Positions 25,095 through 37,758 of a stretch of 64,000 nt of DNA are shown piece by piece. Origin of the DNA: Solen grandis. Lineage: Eukaryota; Mollusca; Bivalvia; Adapedonta; Solenidae. The translations under genes and the position numbers were made by a program. How positions within the stretch are numbered: position 1 is the first letter of the stretch; the number at the start of each line of letters is the position of its first letter. The notes under the pieces are model-generated. The model had not been told where the DNA came from. It made no database searches and saw nothing but the letters and a program-made list of their open reading frames with translations. The DNA is taken from positions 63,623,258 to 63,687,257 of the forward strand of contig CM037784.1 of the NCBI GenBank assembly GCA_021229015.1, written 5' to 3'.

Positions 25095-26022
25095 GTGGGT
25101 GCCTTAGATTTGTTGGAACAAAAGAAAATGTATCTCACATTGTTATCATATTCCTTGCATATTACATCGTTACTTCCTAAAACACATAATGATATTTAAA
25201 AAAAAAAATACGTTAAACAATATTGTTACAGTACAATATTTAATATTCTTAGGCATACGGCTAACATGTGTAACATGCAGTATTAGTGTGTTTTTTTTCT
25301 TCATATCGCTTATTAGCGATGCATCTCAACGTTCGCCTCTACTTGTTGTGCTCTTTTTTTCTATCATTGGTGCAACCATGATAGGAGTTGATTTTGTGAG
25401 AAATATGCCGACATCGAATATGAATTCAGCAAATACACATTCATAATGATATAATGATGATGTAATTTTCTTTAGTGTCATGTTTGCCATCAAGTTAAAT
25501 TTTAATGTAAACCAGTCGATCGATATTGATAATTATAAAAAAGGTTAAATAATAGCTACGAAAAGTACATTAACAGCTAGAAGAAAGAAACAGAACTTAT
25601 GATATACTTATGATATATGTCTGAGACTTAGGGTGATGGCTGCGTTGGAGGTTATCATGATAATGGTTTTCTTGTCATTTATGACGATCAGTTTGGTACT
25701 GCTGCTGCTAATAAAGTTTTATAAGCATAATTACATGTGTTATAAGCATAATTACATGTGTTATAAATTTATAATGAAAGAACCACTCCGTAATATGTTG
25801 TCATGTTTACGACCCACGGATACAGAGGACATGAATTCTTTTAGCCCCGCCGACTTTGTTGGGGCTTTTAAAAATGAAGATAAAATGCCCATTATCCGTG
25901 GTTATAGTCTAAGCTAGCTTGAGTTTTAACTCAATTCCACTTCTGTGATTGACCGATGAATTACCCAACAAAATAACTAAAAGAAAATAAAGAAATATTC
26001 GAACATTGCCCTCCATGCACAG
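25095..26022 (+). other. Intron
   Basis: No further exon is recognised. Two AT-rich open frames with hydrophobic stretches (25189-25446 and 25633-25917) are most likely chance. The second contains an 18-bp tandem duplication around 25728-25763. Confidence 0.5.
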
Positions 26023-26098
26023 GAATGTGGAACAGGATATACATGCATAACGCCCTCAAAATGTGGTAGTGGAAAGTGTCAGATGAGATGCAAGAGCG
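26023..26098 (+). CDS. Sushi/C-type-lectin gene, short Cys-rich exon
   Basis: A 76-nt exon between 'ccatgcacag' and the donor GTAAGC, phase 0 in and phase 1 out. It reads ECGTGYTCITPSKCGSGKCQ and then MRCKS, with five cysteines in 25 residues. Of the three frames only this one is open. The outgoing phase matches the Sushi exon at 30547. I do not recognise a named domain; it may be a small disulfide knot or a linker. Confidence 0.6.
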
Positions 26099-26482
26099 GT
26101 AAGCCTATATTTATTTCTCTTCCATTTGTCCACTTTCATTGGTTCTAACTTATTATCAGACACAATGTGTGTGTATGACTTACTTTACAATAATGTTAAT
26201 ATTTCATTTTATCTATTGCTCATTCACTTCTATATCATCAGCAATTCACCTCGAAAACTTAAAAAGACTTCCGAAGATAGCTGATGCTATTCCATTTGTT
26301 TTGATAACATTCATTTTTTTTATTTTTTTTTTATAACTACATGTATCAATAAAGGATTTGGAGAAAAAACTAAAGTGTTTAGAGCCATTGCGACCAAGGA
26401 CGTATAGAGAAGCCGACAAAATAATTTGAGTTTCGATGACTACCAATGATTGACTTTAGTTAATCCAAATTTGCGTCCTTTA
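26099..26482 (+). repeat. Sushi-exon environment, unit 0, left part
   Basis: The block around 26240-26300 ('ctcgaaaacttaaaaagact', 'tgatgctattccatt') recurs upstream of the Sushi exons (30440, 32160) and at 31540 and 33925. The unit continues after the transposon at 28523 and has lost its Sushi exon. Confidence 0.65.
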
Positions 26483-28519
26483 TGCTGCGTTTACACTATG
26501 TTCCCGGCGGCCACGGCAGCCCCGTTTGCACGAAACGTAGTGCGCCATGGGACTTTGGTGCTTTCTTTACTTTTATACAAGTTGAGTAAAGTCCTCCCAG
26601 GTTATCTCACGGTCTATCACGGTACATCCGTGACGAACCGTGGAGGGAAAAAGGACTGAGCCCCGGTGTCAACAAGGCGCACCACGTTACGGCCCGCGGT
26701 CTACCACGGATGCAAGTACGTTCCCTCCCGGTCCCCCACGTTCTGTTGGGTTCTCTCATATTTCACGTTTGATCAAGGTCTGGCACGTTTCTTACGTTCT
26801 GTCAGGGCTTTCTACGGATGAAACGTGGACGCCGGGCAGCTTTACGGCAAGTTCGTATCCACGGTATAAATCAAAGCGCCAATACCGCTGAGAGAACATG
26901 TTTTTAAATGCACTAAAGTGGTAATTATTCAAATTTTCAAACGATCCTGTAACCCCAATTTCATAAAGATGATTGCGTTAAAATGGTCGTAACAAAAACG
27001 AAGAACACAGAATTTGTTTCAATAAGCACATTGTCCCTCTTTCTTACAGGACATTATTCAAAGAGAAAACAAAATGTGTACTACAGATTTGTTAAGAGAT
27101 GCAATCTGTACATGTTCGTTGGCGACAACATTACGACAATGCATAAATAAGAAAGAATATATCCAGTTGTTTACAAAAAAAAAACCTTATTTGCATATTC
27201 CGCAAATCTTCGTCAATTTTTTGACGTTTTGCAAAGACCTCCCGTATTCCCTCGTTAAAGAATAAAGAGGGCAGATAAATCAATTGTGATTTGGCTACGG
27301 TTTTTCAAATTCAAACTATGTTCGATTACTGACTGTCTTCGGGAATACACGCCAATGCAAAATGTAAACAATGAGAGTATTTTGACATCCATCCACAATA
27401 CTAAATTGCGTCATTGATCAACACTTTCAATGCGTTTAACTGTTATTTTACAAAAGATATTTGAACATGTACCATTTGCGTTAGTCTACAATATGTCAAT
27501 GTTATTTCATATTTTCTTTTTACATGAAAATTGTATCATTATGAAGTATAATGGGCCTTTGATAAGATTTATTAAATATATGTATTCAAATAAAAAGATA
27601 GAAAATATAATACAAGAAACACACAATAATACATGGCAATGAATAAAGATATCTAGTACAAATAAAGCTACAAATTAAGCCCAAGATTTTTATTATCGTT
27701 TTTTAAATAGCCCCCCCCCCCCCACACACACAAAAAAAAAATGAATGCAATGCTTCATTAATGTAATATACCAAGGAAAAAATATTTGTGCAACCATCAA
27801 TTAAAAAGACTTTTTCAAGCATGTAATAAGGGGATTTTGCACTTTGCACTGCGCTGCATATAACTAGAGTGGCAGATGAAACACTAACATGCATGTGCAT
27901 AATTATTTATCGGCATCTACAAGTGATGGAATTGCAGTTGTCAATGTTTCAAATATCTCCTAATAATTTAACACTTACTCGCTAGCACATTTACTTTTTA
28001 TTTCCGTTTATTGAACATTTTATTTCCAGCATAAATCTTTTGCGCATTTCAATTCGGTTTCGACTTATATAATGGAACCGTACTTAAATATAAATAAGAA
28101 TTAACATCACTGGATGAAAAATAAAATCACACCTATATCTCTGTGTAGTAAGAAAAAAAAATATTGCCCAGACATGCTGTTCGATGCAAAATGCGCGCTA
28201 CCATAGGACATAGCTATTAAACATACCATCCAAAGAAAATTAATCGCTGTACGAGACTTCATCAGGAAAGCTTCTCGTCTCAATACGGACCACCTCAAAT
28301 TTTGTTACGGCCTATTACGTTCTGTCACGTCTTGTTGCGTTCATCCTGTTTTGCTACGGCCTGCTGGGTTTCAAATCCACACCGTAACTGCCGTGGCGAG
28401 TATTTTTGACAGTTATAAAATATGCACCCCACCACGTTCTCTCACGGCCTCCCCGTTTTGTCCGCGATGGCCTGAAACGTGGTCGCCGTGGCCACCGGGA
28501 ACATAGTGTAAACGCAGCA
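26483..28519. mobile_element. Non-autonomous TIR DNA transposon, 2037 bp
   Basis: The inverted termini start TGCTGCGTTTACACTATGTT and agree over about 40 bases. The target duplication is TTA on both sides (26480-26482 and 28520-28522). Paralogous empty sites at about 31805 and 32428 ('cgtcctttaatttcactg') confirm both ends. The outer 400 bp on the left and 220 bp on the right are strikingly CpG-rich and consist of short degenerate repeats such as 'ttacgttctgtcacgg'; the interior is AT-rich. No transposase is present. A 3-bp TTA duplication fits the PIF/Harbinger group, but the termini are not diagnostic. Confidence 0.8.
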
Positions 28520-28522
28520 TTA

Positions 28523-30546
28523 TTTTCAGTGCCCTCAAAAGATATCAGAAAGGATTATTATTGTTCGCAAAATATAGGTACGATAAAGGTCAGTGTTACT
28601 CGCAAGAGAGACAAGAAGATTTAATGTTTTATAAGAATACGTGAAAGACATGGTAATGAAGATCACTTCCATGTCATCATTAGTTATTTTATATAGGGTA
28701 AGCACCATCATATTGAATCTTGATACAATGTAATTTATAAAACAAGACAAAATACTGTGTATGAAATTTCTATAATTATAAACATAGCTATTTTTTTCTT
28801 GCATCATTTTCCCCGTAAGTTTTGTTTTAGCACAAAAAAAAAAAATAAAAATAAAAAAACTAAATAATTTGCCAACAATCATTTTTGCCATACCAATTGA
28901 TTAACAAATAAGCATAATATTCTAATATATTATAATTGATATACTTAAAAAACAGGTTATTAAAGAAATTATTCAAGAATTGTTGACTAACGACAGTTTT
29001 CCGTCCAAAACAGTATAAAAATACTGATTTTTCTGGAAAACTGTCGTAACTAAAGATAGCTTCAGTTTTCCATTAACTATAACTTGACTTACCAACAGAT
29101 GGTAACATTTTCTTTATGTTAAAATACCACAACTCTTCTCACATTCTTTGTATTTTATTCACATTTATTGTCTGGGTGTTTGTCAATGAAAACAAAGTCA
29201 AAGTAGTGACAAATTAAATTTATGTTAATACGGCAGTGTTTTGGTTTGTGTGGGTTATATCCCATTGATATTCATTCTGAGCTAGAATTCTTATCAGATA
29301 TAGATTTCAAAATATCTTTTTTGAACAATCAGCCATTTTTATTTGCCCAGGAATTGATATTTACTATATTTGCTATTTTTCTGAGTTATTGACTACAATT
29401 TGTATCATCAGCGAAAACTATTAGGCAGAACAATTGATTTAAATCATTAATGATGTTATAAATAATAATGGACATTAAATTGAGCTTTGAGGAACTGTGT
29501 TCCATCTAGTTTTCGTACCTCTGCTCAGAATAATAGATAATCTGTATTATAACTAGATTAAAAATGAACAAATACCAAATTATTTACAGATTGATGTGAA
29601 AAATAATTCAATTGAAATCTAGAAGACTAGATCAATTTAAGTTTTGTGTAAAATACCTAAGTCCTGTTACATTTCCAATATTACTGCTGCTAAATTTTGA
29701 AGCCAGCCACTCATTTACGAGGATTTAAATTTCTTAACTAAGCAGCCTATGTAATAACTTAAAACAAGTAAATAATTCAGCTCACTGTGTCAAAAATGTG
29801 TTAAAGAAACTGCACTATCTGCTAGTTACTCAGGCTGGTATTAGCTATATTAATTTATAAATTTATTGATACTCAATTAAGTATTAAAAGTAAGGCAAAT
29901 ACTCAGTTGACCAGTTAAGCTTCAAGGTACTTAATTAATAGTAATTTGAAGTTTAAAGACAGAGTGGTTGAGCTTATATGAACTTTCATTATTTTATTCT
30001 ATTCATACTCTTTTAAATACATATTTACTGGCAAATCAGGTACTTGAAATAACTTAACAGTTTTGTATAAAATGAAGAACCTAATCAGAGTAACATCAGT
30101 TTTGCATCAAGATTCTGTTGCAAGTATATGAGCGTAAACAATGGAAAAATGTATGTAACTCAAGTTACGACCGTTTTGCGTTTACAAACGTATAAGTATA
30201 GAGATACAAAAATATTATAACTAATGCATTAAAGTTACTTAAAATAAGACTTTCATGCCAATATATTTTATACTTATATATATCAGTGATAGTTATTGTC
30301 AAAAATGCAAAAAAGTGAGTTTTGATAAAAATTTGACTTGCGACAAATTTCGGTTTCACCCTCGATATGTTAAACAACACATATGTGTTAAAGAAACTAA
30401 ATTATGATCAGTTTATCTATTGGTAATACACTCCCAATTTTTCAGCATTTCATCTCGAAAACCACAAGAGCTTCCGGAGATTGGTGATGCTCATCCATTA
30501 AGTTTTATTTTATGATTATAAATAGAGCTATTTTCTTTTGTTTCAG
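28523..30546 (+). other. Intron: remainder of exonless unit 0, then unique sequence
   Basis: 28540-28830 aligns with 31860-31920 and 32740-32900, and then directly with intron sequence beyond the Sushi exon ('cattttccccgtaagttttg' near 28807 equals 30851). The exon and about 115 bp after it are therefore missing here. The rest is AT-rich with one hairpin (28990-29047). Confidence 0.55.
28990..29047. repeat. 58-nt hairpin
   Basis: Outer arms of 13 bp (ACGACAGTTTTCC and its complement) enclose an inner 6-bp stem (CAGTAT-AAAA-ATACTG). Could be a small foldback remnant or a structured RNA; nothing decides. Confidence 0.7.
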
Positions 30547-30723
30547 TGAAATGTGCTGGCGATCCGCCGAAAGTACAATATGCGGATACCTCTGTAAACA
30601 GCAGGATGTTTCGTAGCCTGGCTAAATACACATGTTGGAGTCCTATCGCCGACCCATCGGAGTTCTCTTCGGTTTGCCTGCAAGATGGAAACTGGTCATC
30701 TGTCATTGAAAACTGTCCAGAAG
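30547..30723 (+). CDS. Sushi/C-type-lectin gene, Sushi (CCP) exon 1
   Basis: A complete Sushi/CCP module in a single 177-nt phase 1-1 exon, between 'ttttgtttcag' and GTAGTG. It has the four family cysteines (KCAGDPP, YTCW, SVCLQDG, ENCP), the Tyr before Cys2, and the Trp after Cys3 (GNW). Gly-Asn-Trp-Ser also forms an N-glycosylation sequon. CCP modules are extracellular recognition units of complement-type and lectin proteins. The exon is about 86 percent identical at the protein level to the one at 32906 (my count by eye), so the two arose by recent duplication. Confidence 0.88.
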
Positions 30724-32905
30724 GTAGTGCATGTTTTAATTTTTAAGACTTCCGATTTAAAATGACCATATAATTGACCAGATTATATATTATAGCAGAT
30801 CAGTGCAGAATTTTATTTGCCGGTATCATTTCTAAGATCCCGTCTGGTATCATTTTCCCCGTAAGTTTTGTTTTATCCGAACTTAAAATATGTTCTTATC
30901 AGGGCTATATTTTAAATGGTAATAAGAACATTACGACAGTTGTCTTTCCGACGAAGAGAGGTAAGGTGTTCTTATTTCACAAACCCAGACACCGCTGCTA
31001 TCTCAATTTTATTTGCGTGATTCGGGCGCATGTTTATTCGGCCCTTAAATGTACACTCACTAAATTAAAGAGAAACAAAATGTGTTCGAAAACATTATGT
31101 TCCCAACAGAGCAGTTCAGATGTCAAATATTTGATGTGAATTGAAAGCCATTCATGAATGGAGCAAGTATGCCAACTACATAAATTTTATAGAGTAAAGG
31201 AGTAATGCTCAAAATAAAATGAATCATTGAAAATAAAGGGAAATAAAATATCTGAAAAAAAAAAATTAAAGCAGAACTAAAGAAAACTTAAAAAGAAATA
31301 CAAAATGAGATGCAGGAGAGATGAGTTTGTATATTTTTTTCTTTTTTTTTTCTTTCACATAACCAATTTCATGGGTTTTAACTTTTTAACGGACACAAAA
31401 TGTGTGTCTTCCATTAGAAGAACGTGTTATAGCCCAGAAGCAGTAAACAGTCAGGAGACACAACAACAGCAACACATATATATTAAAGAAATAAGAATAT
31501 GACTAGTTCATTTATTGCTCATTCACTTACAGAGTATCAGCAATTTACCTCGAAAACCACAACGGCTTCCTGAGATAGGTGATGCTTTTCCATATATCTT
31601 TATTACATCCGTATTTCACAAATCATGGATTGCGTTAAACTAAAATCATGAAGACAGTTCAATAACTACCGTTCTTACCGACATGGCGACCAACTATGTA
31701 TAGAAAAGTTTGCACATTTATTTGAGTTTCAATGACTATCTTAGCTGGACTGCAGTTAGTCACACAAAAACAGAGTTGATTTGATGAATTGAATTTCTGA
31801 TGAGGTCAGAGTAGAGTCACGTCCTTTAGTTTAAGTGTTTTCAAACGGTTTTTACTGTTTGAAAAAATGAGGTATCATAAAGATCGCTGTTACTCGAAAT
31901 AGAGGCAAAAAGATTTAATGTCTATTTGAAAGGATATCTTTTAACTATATCTCTTCAATATTTCCAATTTCATTTGTTCTAACAAATTACTGGACACAAA
32001 GTGTATGTATATTTTTTCCTTTACATTTATCAAAAAATCATGTTACTGAACAAGAACAGTTTACCAAGGAGAAATTACAAAAAACAAATATGTGTAAAAG
32101 AAACAAAATATAACCAGTTTATCCTTTGCCCATTCAAAGCCAAATTATCTGCAATTCACCTAAAAAATACAAAGGTTTCTGAAAATAGGTAATGCTATTC
32201 TATTTATTTTTATAACATCCGTTTATCATTTATTATGAATTGCGTTACACTAAGAACATGATGACAGTTCTATAACTAAAGTAATTAAAGACACGGTGAC
32301 CAATTATGTATAGGAAAGCCTGCAAATTAATTTGACTTTCAATGCTATAAATATTTTGATGTATTTAATCCAAATACAGCAGAGATGATTTTCAAATTGA
32401 ATTGCTGGTGAAGTCGCATTGGAATCGCGTCCTTTAATTTCACTGCGAATTTAGTCGTTTGAAAAATCTAGATATAATCAAGATCATTATTACTCGAAAT
32501 AGAGACACATATACTTATTGTCGTAGATTTTTGTTTTGTACAAGACATGGTAATGCAAATTACTTAAATGTCAACATAAGTCGTTTTATTTAATATGGTA
32601 AACATCACCATATGGCATCTTAATCAAATTTTAAACTTTGATACAATACAATACAATACAATACACTGTTAATGACATTTTTATGATTATAAACCGTTTA
32701 CTTCTGTTTCAAGACGCTATGTTTTTATATGAATTCGTACACGACATGGTAATGAAAATCACTTTAATGTCAACATTAGTTGTTTTATAAAATATCGTAA
32801 GCACCATCGTAAAGCATCGTGACAAAATGTAATTTATAATACAAAACAAAAAAACATAAATTATATTTCTAGGCTTATGAATTGTGCTATTTTCTTCTGT
32901 TCCAG
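30724..32905 (+). repeat. Intron made of duplicated Sushi-unit flanks
   Basis: Post-exon block 30724-31140, then exonless upstream blocks at about 31290-31760 and 31950-32370, then the block leading into the next Sushi exon (32740-32905). Each repeats phrases such as 'caccgctgctatctcaattt' or 'gatgacagttctataacta'. No exon is hidden between them. Confidence 0.65.
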
Positions 32906-33082
32906 TGGAATGTGCTGGAGATCCGCCAAAAGTACAATATTCGGATATCTCCGTAAACAGCAGATTGTTTCGTAGCCTGGCTAACTATACATGTTGGAGT
33001 CCCATCGCCGACCCATCGGATTTCTCTTCGGTTTGCCAGAAAGATGGGAATTGGTCACCTGTCAATGAAACCTGTCCGAAAT
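32906..33082 (+). CDS. Sushi/C-type-lectin gene, Sushi (CCP) exon 2
   Basis: Second complete CCP module, again 177 nt and phase 1-1 (acceptor 'tctgttccag', donor GTAGGG). The cysteines are ECAGDPP, YTCW, SVCQKDG and ETCP, with the Trp in GNW. There are two sequons, NWS (followed by Pro) and NET. It joins to the lectin exon at 36038 to make a Tyr codon at the junction. Confidence 0.88.
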
Positions 33083-33975
33083 GTAGGGCATACTTTAATC
33101 CATAAGACCTCCTATTTATAATGATATTATAATTTACAAACCGTAAGATTTCATTTCAAGTTATAGGCTTATATACTGATCAGACCAATGTATATTTTCG
33201 TTTGTCGTTATTATTTATGAGACACAGCCTAACGTTATTTTCCTTATAAGTTCTGTTTTATTCGAACTTTAACTCTTTATCGTAATCAGTATTATATCTT
33301 AAAACAGTGATAATTTGAAAGAACATTACTTCAGCTGTCTTTCGCACGATGAGTGTCAAGTTGCAAGCATAAACACCGCTGTCATATCAACATTTCGTGG
33401 TTTTATTTTCTTTGCGTGATGTATGCATGTTTTTTCGACCACTTCATTTACACGCACTAAACAAAGAGAAACAAGATGTGTTCGAAAAACCTCTATGTGT
33501 CCGTCTGAGTAGGTCAGATGTCAAAAGATTGATGTAAATAGAAAGCCAATCATCAGTGGGGTACGTTTAACAACTCTAGTATATTGTATATGGTAATGGA
33601 GTAATTCTAAAAACAAAATTTCTTTAGAAGAGGGGGGGGGGGAATAAATAGAAACCCGAATCAACACTAAAGAAAGAGTACAAAAAACGTCATATAAGAT
33701 TCAAAAGAGGAAATCCTATATCTTGTTCAATTTCGTATTACCAATTTCGTTAGTTCTAACTAATTAAAGGATAAATAGTGTGTGTGTATGCTTTCCTTTA
33801 CAATAATCTGAGTAAGTCATGTTACCGAACAGGAACAGTTTAACAAGGAGAAACCATAATAACACATGTATAAAAGGAACAAAATATGATCAGTTCACGT
33901 ATTGCTCATTCACTAACAAATTATCATCCATTCACCATGAAAACCACACAAGCTTCTGAAAAAAAGTGATTCTAT

Positions 33976-34050
<75 letters not shown>
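33976..34050. repeat. (AT)n microsatellite
   Basis: About 75 bases of AT repeat with one interruption. It lies inside the upstream block of the exonless Sushi unit. Confidence 0.95.
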
Positions 34051-34052
<2 letters not shown>

Positions 34053-35124
34053 ACATTCGTATGTAACAAATCATGGATTGTGTTTCACAAAGCACATGGC
34101 GACAGTTCAATCACTTAAGCGTTTACAGACATGGCGGCACACTATGTATAGAAAAGCTTGCACATTAAGTCTCAATGACTGTCAATGTTTGACTGCAGTT
34201 AATCCCAATAAAGCAGGGGTGTTTTTCGAATCAAATTGCTGATGAGGTCAGAGTGGCGTCACTTTCTGCAGTTTCAATGTTTTCAAAAGATGTGTAAAAC
34301 GAATGTTAATGTTTAATAAATATAGGTATGCTCAAACCACTTTTACTCGAAAAAAGGTATACATATTTTAATTGTTAAGACTTGAGATTTATAACAAAAG
34401 TAAGATTTCATTTTGAGTTATAGTTTATAGTCTGATCAAACTACGTTTTCTTTTGTCTTTTTATTTAAACTCTATGTCGTAATTAGTACTATATATTTTT
34501 TAAATGGTGATAGATTGAACGAACATTACTTCAGCTGTCTTTCCTGTTATGATTGTCAAGGTGCTCTTTTTGACAAGCCCAAACACCGCTGATATATCAA
34601 CAGTTCGTGATGTCTCTCATTATTTGCGAGATCTGGCTCCATCTTTATTCGGCAATTTCATATACACGTGAATAGAGAAACAAATACGTTCGGAAAAGAA
34701 AACAGCATTATGTCCTCGTCTGTGCAGATAAGTTGTCAAATAACTGAATGTGAATTGAAATCCATTCATGAATGGAATAATTATGTCAACTATATAGGCT
34801 TTAAGTACTTATGTAGTAATGCTGAACGGAAAAGTGTTATGAAAAATAAAAATAAAGGGACATAAAAAGAACCAGACGGAATTCTGTTTCGTACTCATTA
34901 CACGTCTACGTTTACATTTTATTTTTAATGATTAAGCTGAATAACTTAAAGTGTTAAGAAGAAAACGATAAAGAAATAAATAAAGATAGATCATATAAAA
35001 CTCGACCCAGGCATATATATGGTCCCTTAATTTTTCCTACTTGCTATCATTTTTGATTCAAGTTTTAAATCATTATTGTGTTTTTGATTATGAATTTTGC
35101 TCTCAACAATCTATTTCAAATACA

Positions 35125-35530
35125 ATAAAGGGCGAACATAAAAAGAAAAACCAGTAGAGTTGTGGTTTTTGGTCACTGCAATTTTTCCTAATTGTCATTT
35201 ACTTGTTAATGAAATTTTAAATCAATACCCTTTAGACTCATCAAGTATTTTGTATTGCTATTCTTTTCTTTGGGCAGAAATTTACTGTAGAGGTGATTAA
35301 AAAAGGTCCAGGTAAAAATACGGTTCTTGGTTATTACACTTTCATATCTCAAAATCTATTTTACATTTTTAGTTTAAGTAAATACCTTAAATATGTTATA
35401 AGTAATGCTTCCTAAAAAAATGAAATAAGATAAAAAATGAGTTAATTCAAACTTTAGACCAGGTCGAGTTATTGGTCTCGGTCACAGCACTTTTGTTCAT
35501 ATATGGAGATTCAAGACAATATCTTGTACA
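35125..35530 (+). repeat. Tandem repeat of about 150 bp, three units
   Basis: Three degenerate units each carry 'aggt(c)gagttat', 'ttcttggtcact' and a following 'ttcatat' block. They are related to the dispersed repeat at 855-1076. Confidence 0.55.
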
Positions 35531-36037
35531 GTTTTCAAGTTAACGACAATGACAAAGTTGCTGATAATCCAACAAACCAACAAACAGAATGGACAAGTAC
35601 AATATAAACACAAACAAACAACTTGCAGACATAAAAATCAATCCAATTGCAATATTTACAACCGGATATTGCTGGTTCTGCAAATGGTTTTGCCGATGAT
35701 ATTCATTATTCATAGTTATTCATTATTAAGCATCCTTGTTGGCCATAAATTTGGTTTTGACACGTTACAAGGAGATACAATTGGAGATAAAATATGTTCA
35801 CGAACGACTCAATATGAATTGTTGAAAGGCGGTAGGTGTTTTTCTTTCATTCTTCCGTCCATTCCTTTCTTTTTTCTATCTTTCCGAATGGTCCAACTCT
35901 CATCCTTCAAAAGGTACAGTTGATAGATACATCCCAAGACAAAAAGTATTTCAGCAAAACGGATAATTAGCCGTACCCTAACGGGTCATTCTAACCCGTG
36001 GTAATATGGAGTTTATATTTCTTCTTTATATTTTCAG

Positions 36038-36117
36038 ATTGTAAAGACGGATGGGTTCTCTTTGTAAACAACTGCTACCTATTTTGGCTTCAGAAGTTAA
36101 ATTGGGTGCAATCACAG
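36038..36117 (+). CDS. C-type lectin domain, exon a
   Basis: Start of the lectin domain: CKDGWVLFVNNCYLFW, then KLNWVQSQ. This is the standard opening of a long-form CTLD (C, W, then CY.F, then W..A/S). Acceptor 'atattttcag', donor GTTAAA (weak at +4), 80 nt, phase 1 in and phase 0 out. Confidence 0.85.
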
Positions 36118-36320
36118 GTTAAATTTGTTTTATTAAATTCCCTAGAATCAAATCGAGAGACACAGTTTCCTTATTGAAATATTGTAGTACTATTCAGATA
36201 GTAAACATTCATTATTACTTGTCATAGGCGTAAATGCCATTACCCATTTCATAATTCCATCAATTTCACTGACAATATATAATAACATAGATTTCTGTCT
36301 GTAGGGCTCAAACAAACATA

Positions 36321-36497
36321 CAGTCAAACCTGTCGTGAGCGGTCTGTCACGGGAACAATTGAAAGTGACCGCTTTATAAAGATGATCACAAAATGAAAGT
36401 TCAACATATATCAAAATGCCTTTATGTAATATTAAAACTGACCGCAAAATGCAGGTTGACCGCTTATAGCAAGTGGCCGCTAATACATGTTCAACTG
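36321..36497. mobile_element. MITE with TA target duplication
   Basis: A 177-bp element with inverted ends (CAGTCAAACCTGT and ACATGTTCAACTG), flanked by TA on each side. The inner sequence contains repeats of 'gtgaccgcttt/gtggccgct', as in widespread Tc1/mariner-type MITEs. It ends only 26 nt before the lectin exon at 36524. Confidence 0.7.
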
Positions 36498-36523
36498 TAC
36501 GAGGAACATGCTTATTTTTACAG

Positions 36524-36605
36524 AATCATTGCGAGGAACTTGGGAGTAATCTTGTGAAAGTGGAATCCATTACCGAGCTTGCTTTCTTAAAGGAAAAGAG
36601 CAAAG
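36524..36605 (+). CDS. C-type lectin domain, exon b
   Basis: 82 nt, phase 0 in and 1 out, after 'cttatttttacag'. It reads NHCEELGSNLVKVESITELA, then FLKEKSK: the conserved helix region with the third cysteine and the 'L..(V/I)' strand that precedes the core of the CTLD. Confidence 0.85.
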
Positions 36606-37659
36606 GTATTTATTATATCATTGAAAATCTTTACACACGTATATTGAGTGTGTATTTGTGTGTATGGAGCTGTGGCGGACATCAATTTACTATCTGGGTA
36701 CCTCGTGTATCCTTGTACGCATGCATATTATCCCTCCTAACAAAACTTAGGGTCTGCCTTCGTTTTCTGCCACCATGGCTTCCACCAATACTGACATCAC
36801 TACAGAGATCAAAAGCAATGTGTCCCAATAATATGCATACTTGAAGAGAAGTGAAAATAATTGTGTTGAACTGTGTCCACGGATGAAGTCCTTGCAAGAT
36901 AAAAATGTTATGATTAATTATAAACGCTAACTGAATGGATAAACAATTTGTAGATATTTTGGAATTATGATTACCGTTCAAAACAATGTAAACTGGTCGC
37001 ACAGAAGATAAAAGCCACAGTACATAAATTGACAATCTATATGTTATCAGTTTAACTCGTATGTCTGACACAAGTGATATTTATTTAAAACCATATTTAT
37101 AGTTTACTGTAATATTTATCTAGTTAAAAAGAGTTATACATTAAAAATACTTGTATGTTATAGATATACATCAATCGTATAGAAGAAATCGTAAGAGGAC
37201 TGCAACAGTTCAATTTGTGATTTAATGTAAAGTACAAATACCATCAATTTTGTATCTGATTTTTCTCACACGTGCAATATAATACGTAAAGAAACCCAAG
37301 ACCATATTTGTCCGTCATTGTTTTTGTATGGGGTAACCGTAAAATATTAAAAAAAAATAAATAAAAAAGAAATAACATTAACATGTAATTATAAGGTTCG
37401 AAACTCCCCTTCCAAACAATTGAGACTGAAATACTTTAATACCTTCAAAATTCATGTCTCTCAAGAAGACCATTTAGGTGATATTGCCTAACAGGATATG
37501 TGCATTGACACAGTATATAATAGAAAAAAGAAAAATACTGAAACCAACCAAATTAAGGATACAGAATTGAAATTGGCGAATCACACAATGGGGTGAAATC
37601 TTTTTATCCATGGTGACTCTGAAAGAATGAACGTACTTTAAATATTTCATTATTCATAG
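36606..37659 (+). other. Intron
   Basis: AT-rich, nothing coding seen. Confidence 0.6.
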
Positions 37660-37758
37660 AATTCGGTCGGCATTATTACTGGATTGGTGCAAGAAGTTTA
37701 GAAAACAGAAACTACACTTGGCACGACGGGACATCCGTTGAAATCGGATGGGCACCAG
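37660..37758 (+). CDS. C-type lectin domain, exon c (WIGx motif)
   Basis: 99 nt, phase 1-1, between 'tattcatag' and GTAAAC. It carries YYWIGARS, the WIGL-type hydrophobic core motif with Ala in place of Leu, then YTWHDG and IGWAPG, the strands that lead into the long loop region. Confidence 0.88.

Larger units (their letters stand above)
33083..36037 (+). other. Intron with a third, exonless Sushi unit and repeats
   Basis: Post-exon block 33083-33480, then another upstream block (about 33720-34270) and another post-exon block (34370-34680) with no Sushi exon between them. An (AT)n tract lies at 33976-34050 and a three-unit repeat at 35125-35530. Confidence 0.6.

Noticed and set aside
25189..25917. 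Two open frames with hydrophobic segments (85 and 94 codons)
   Set aside because: They lie within an intron of a phase-consistent gene and are AT-rich. No splice sites or family similarity; the second contains a simple 18-bp duplication.
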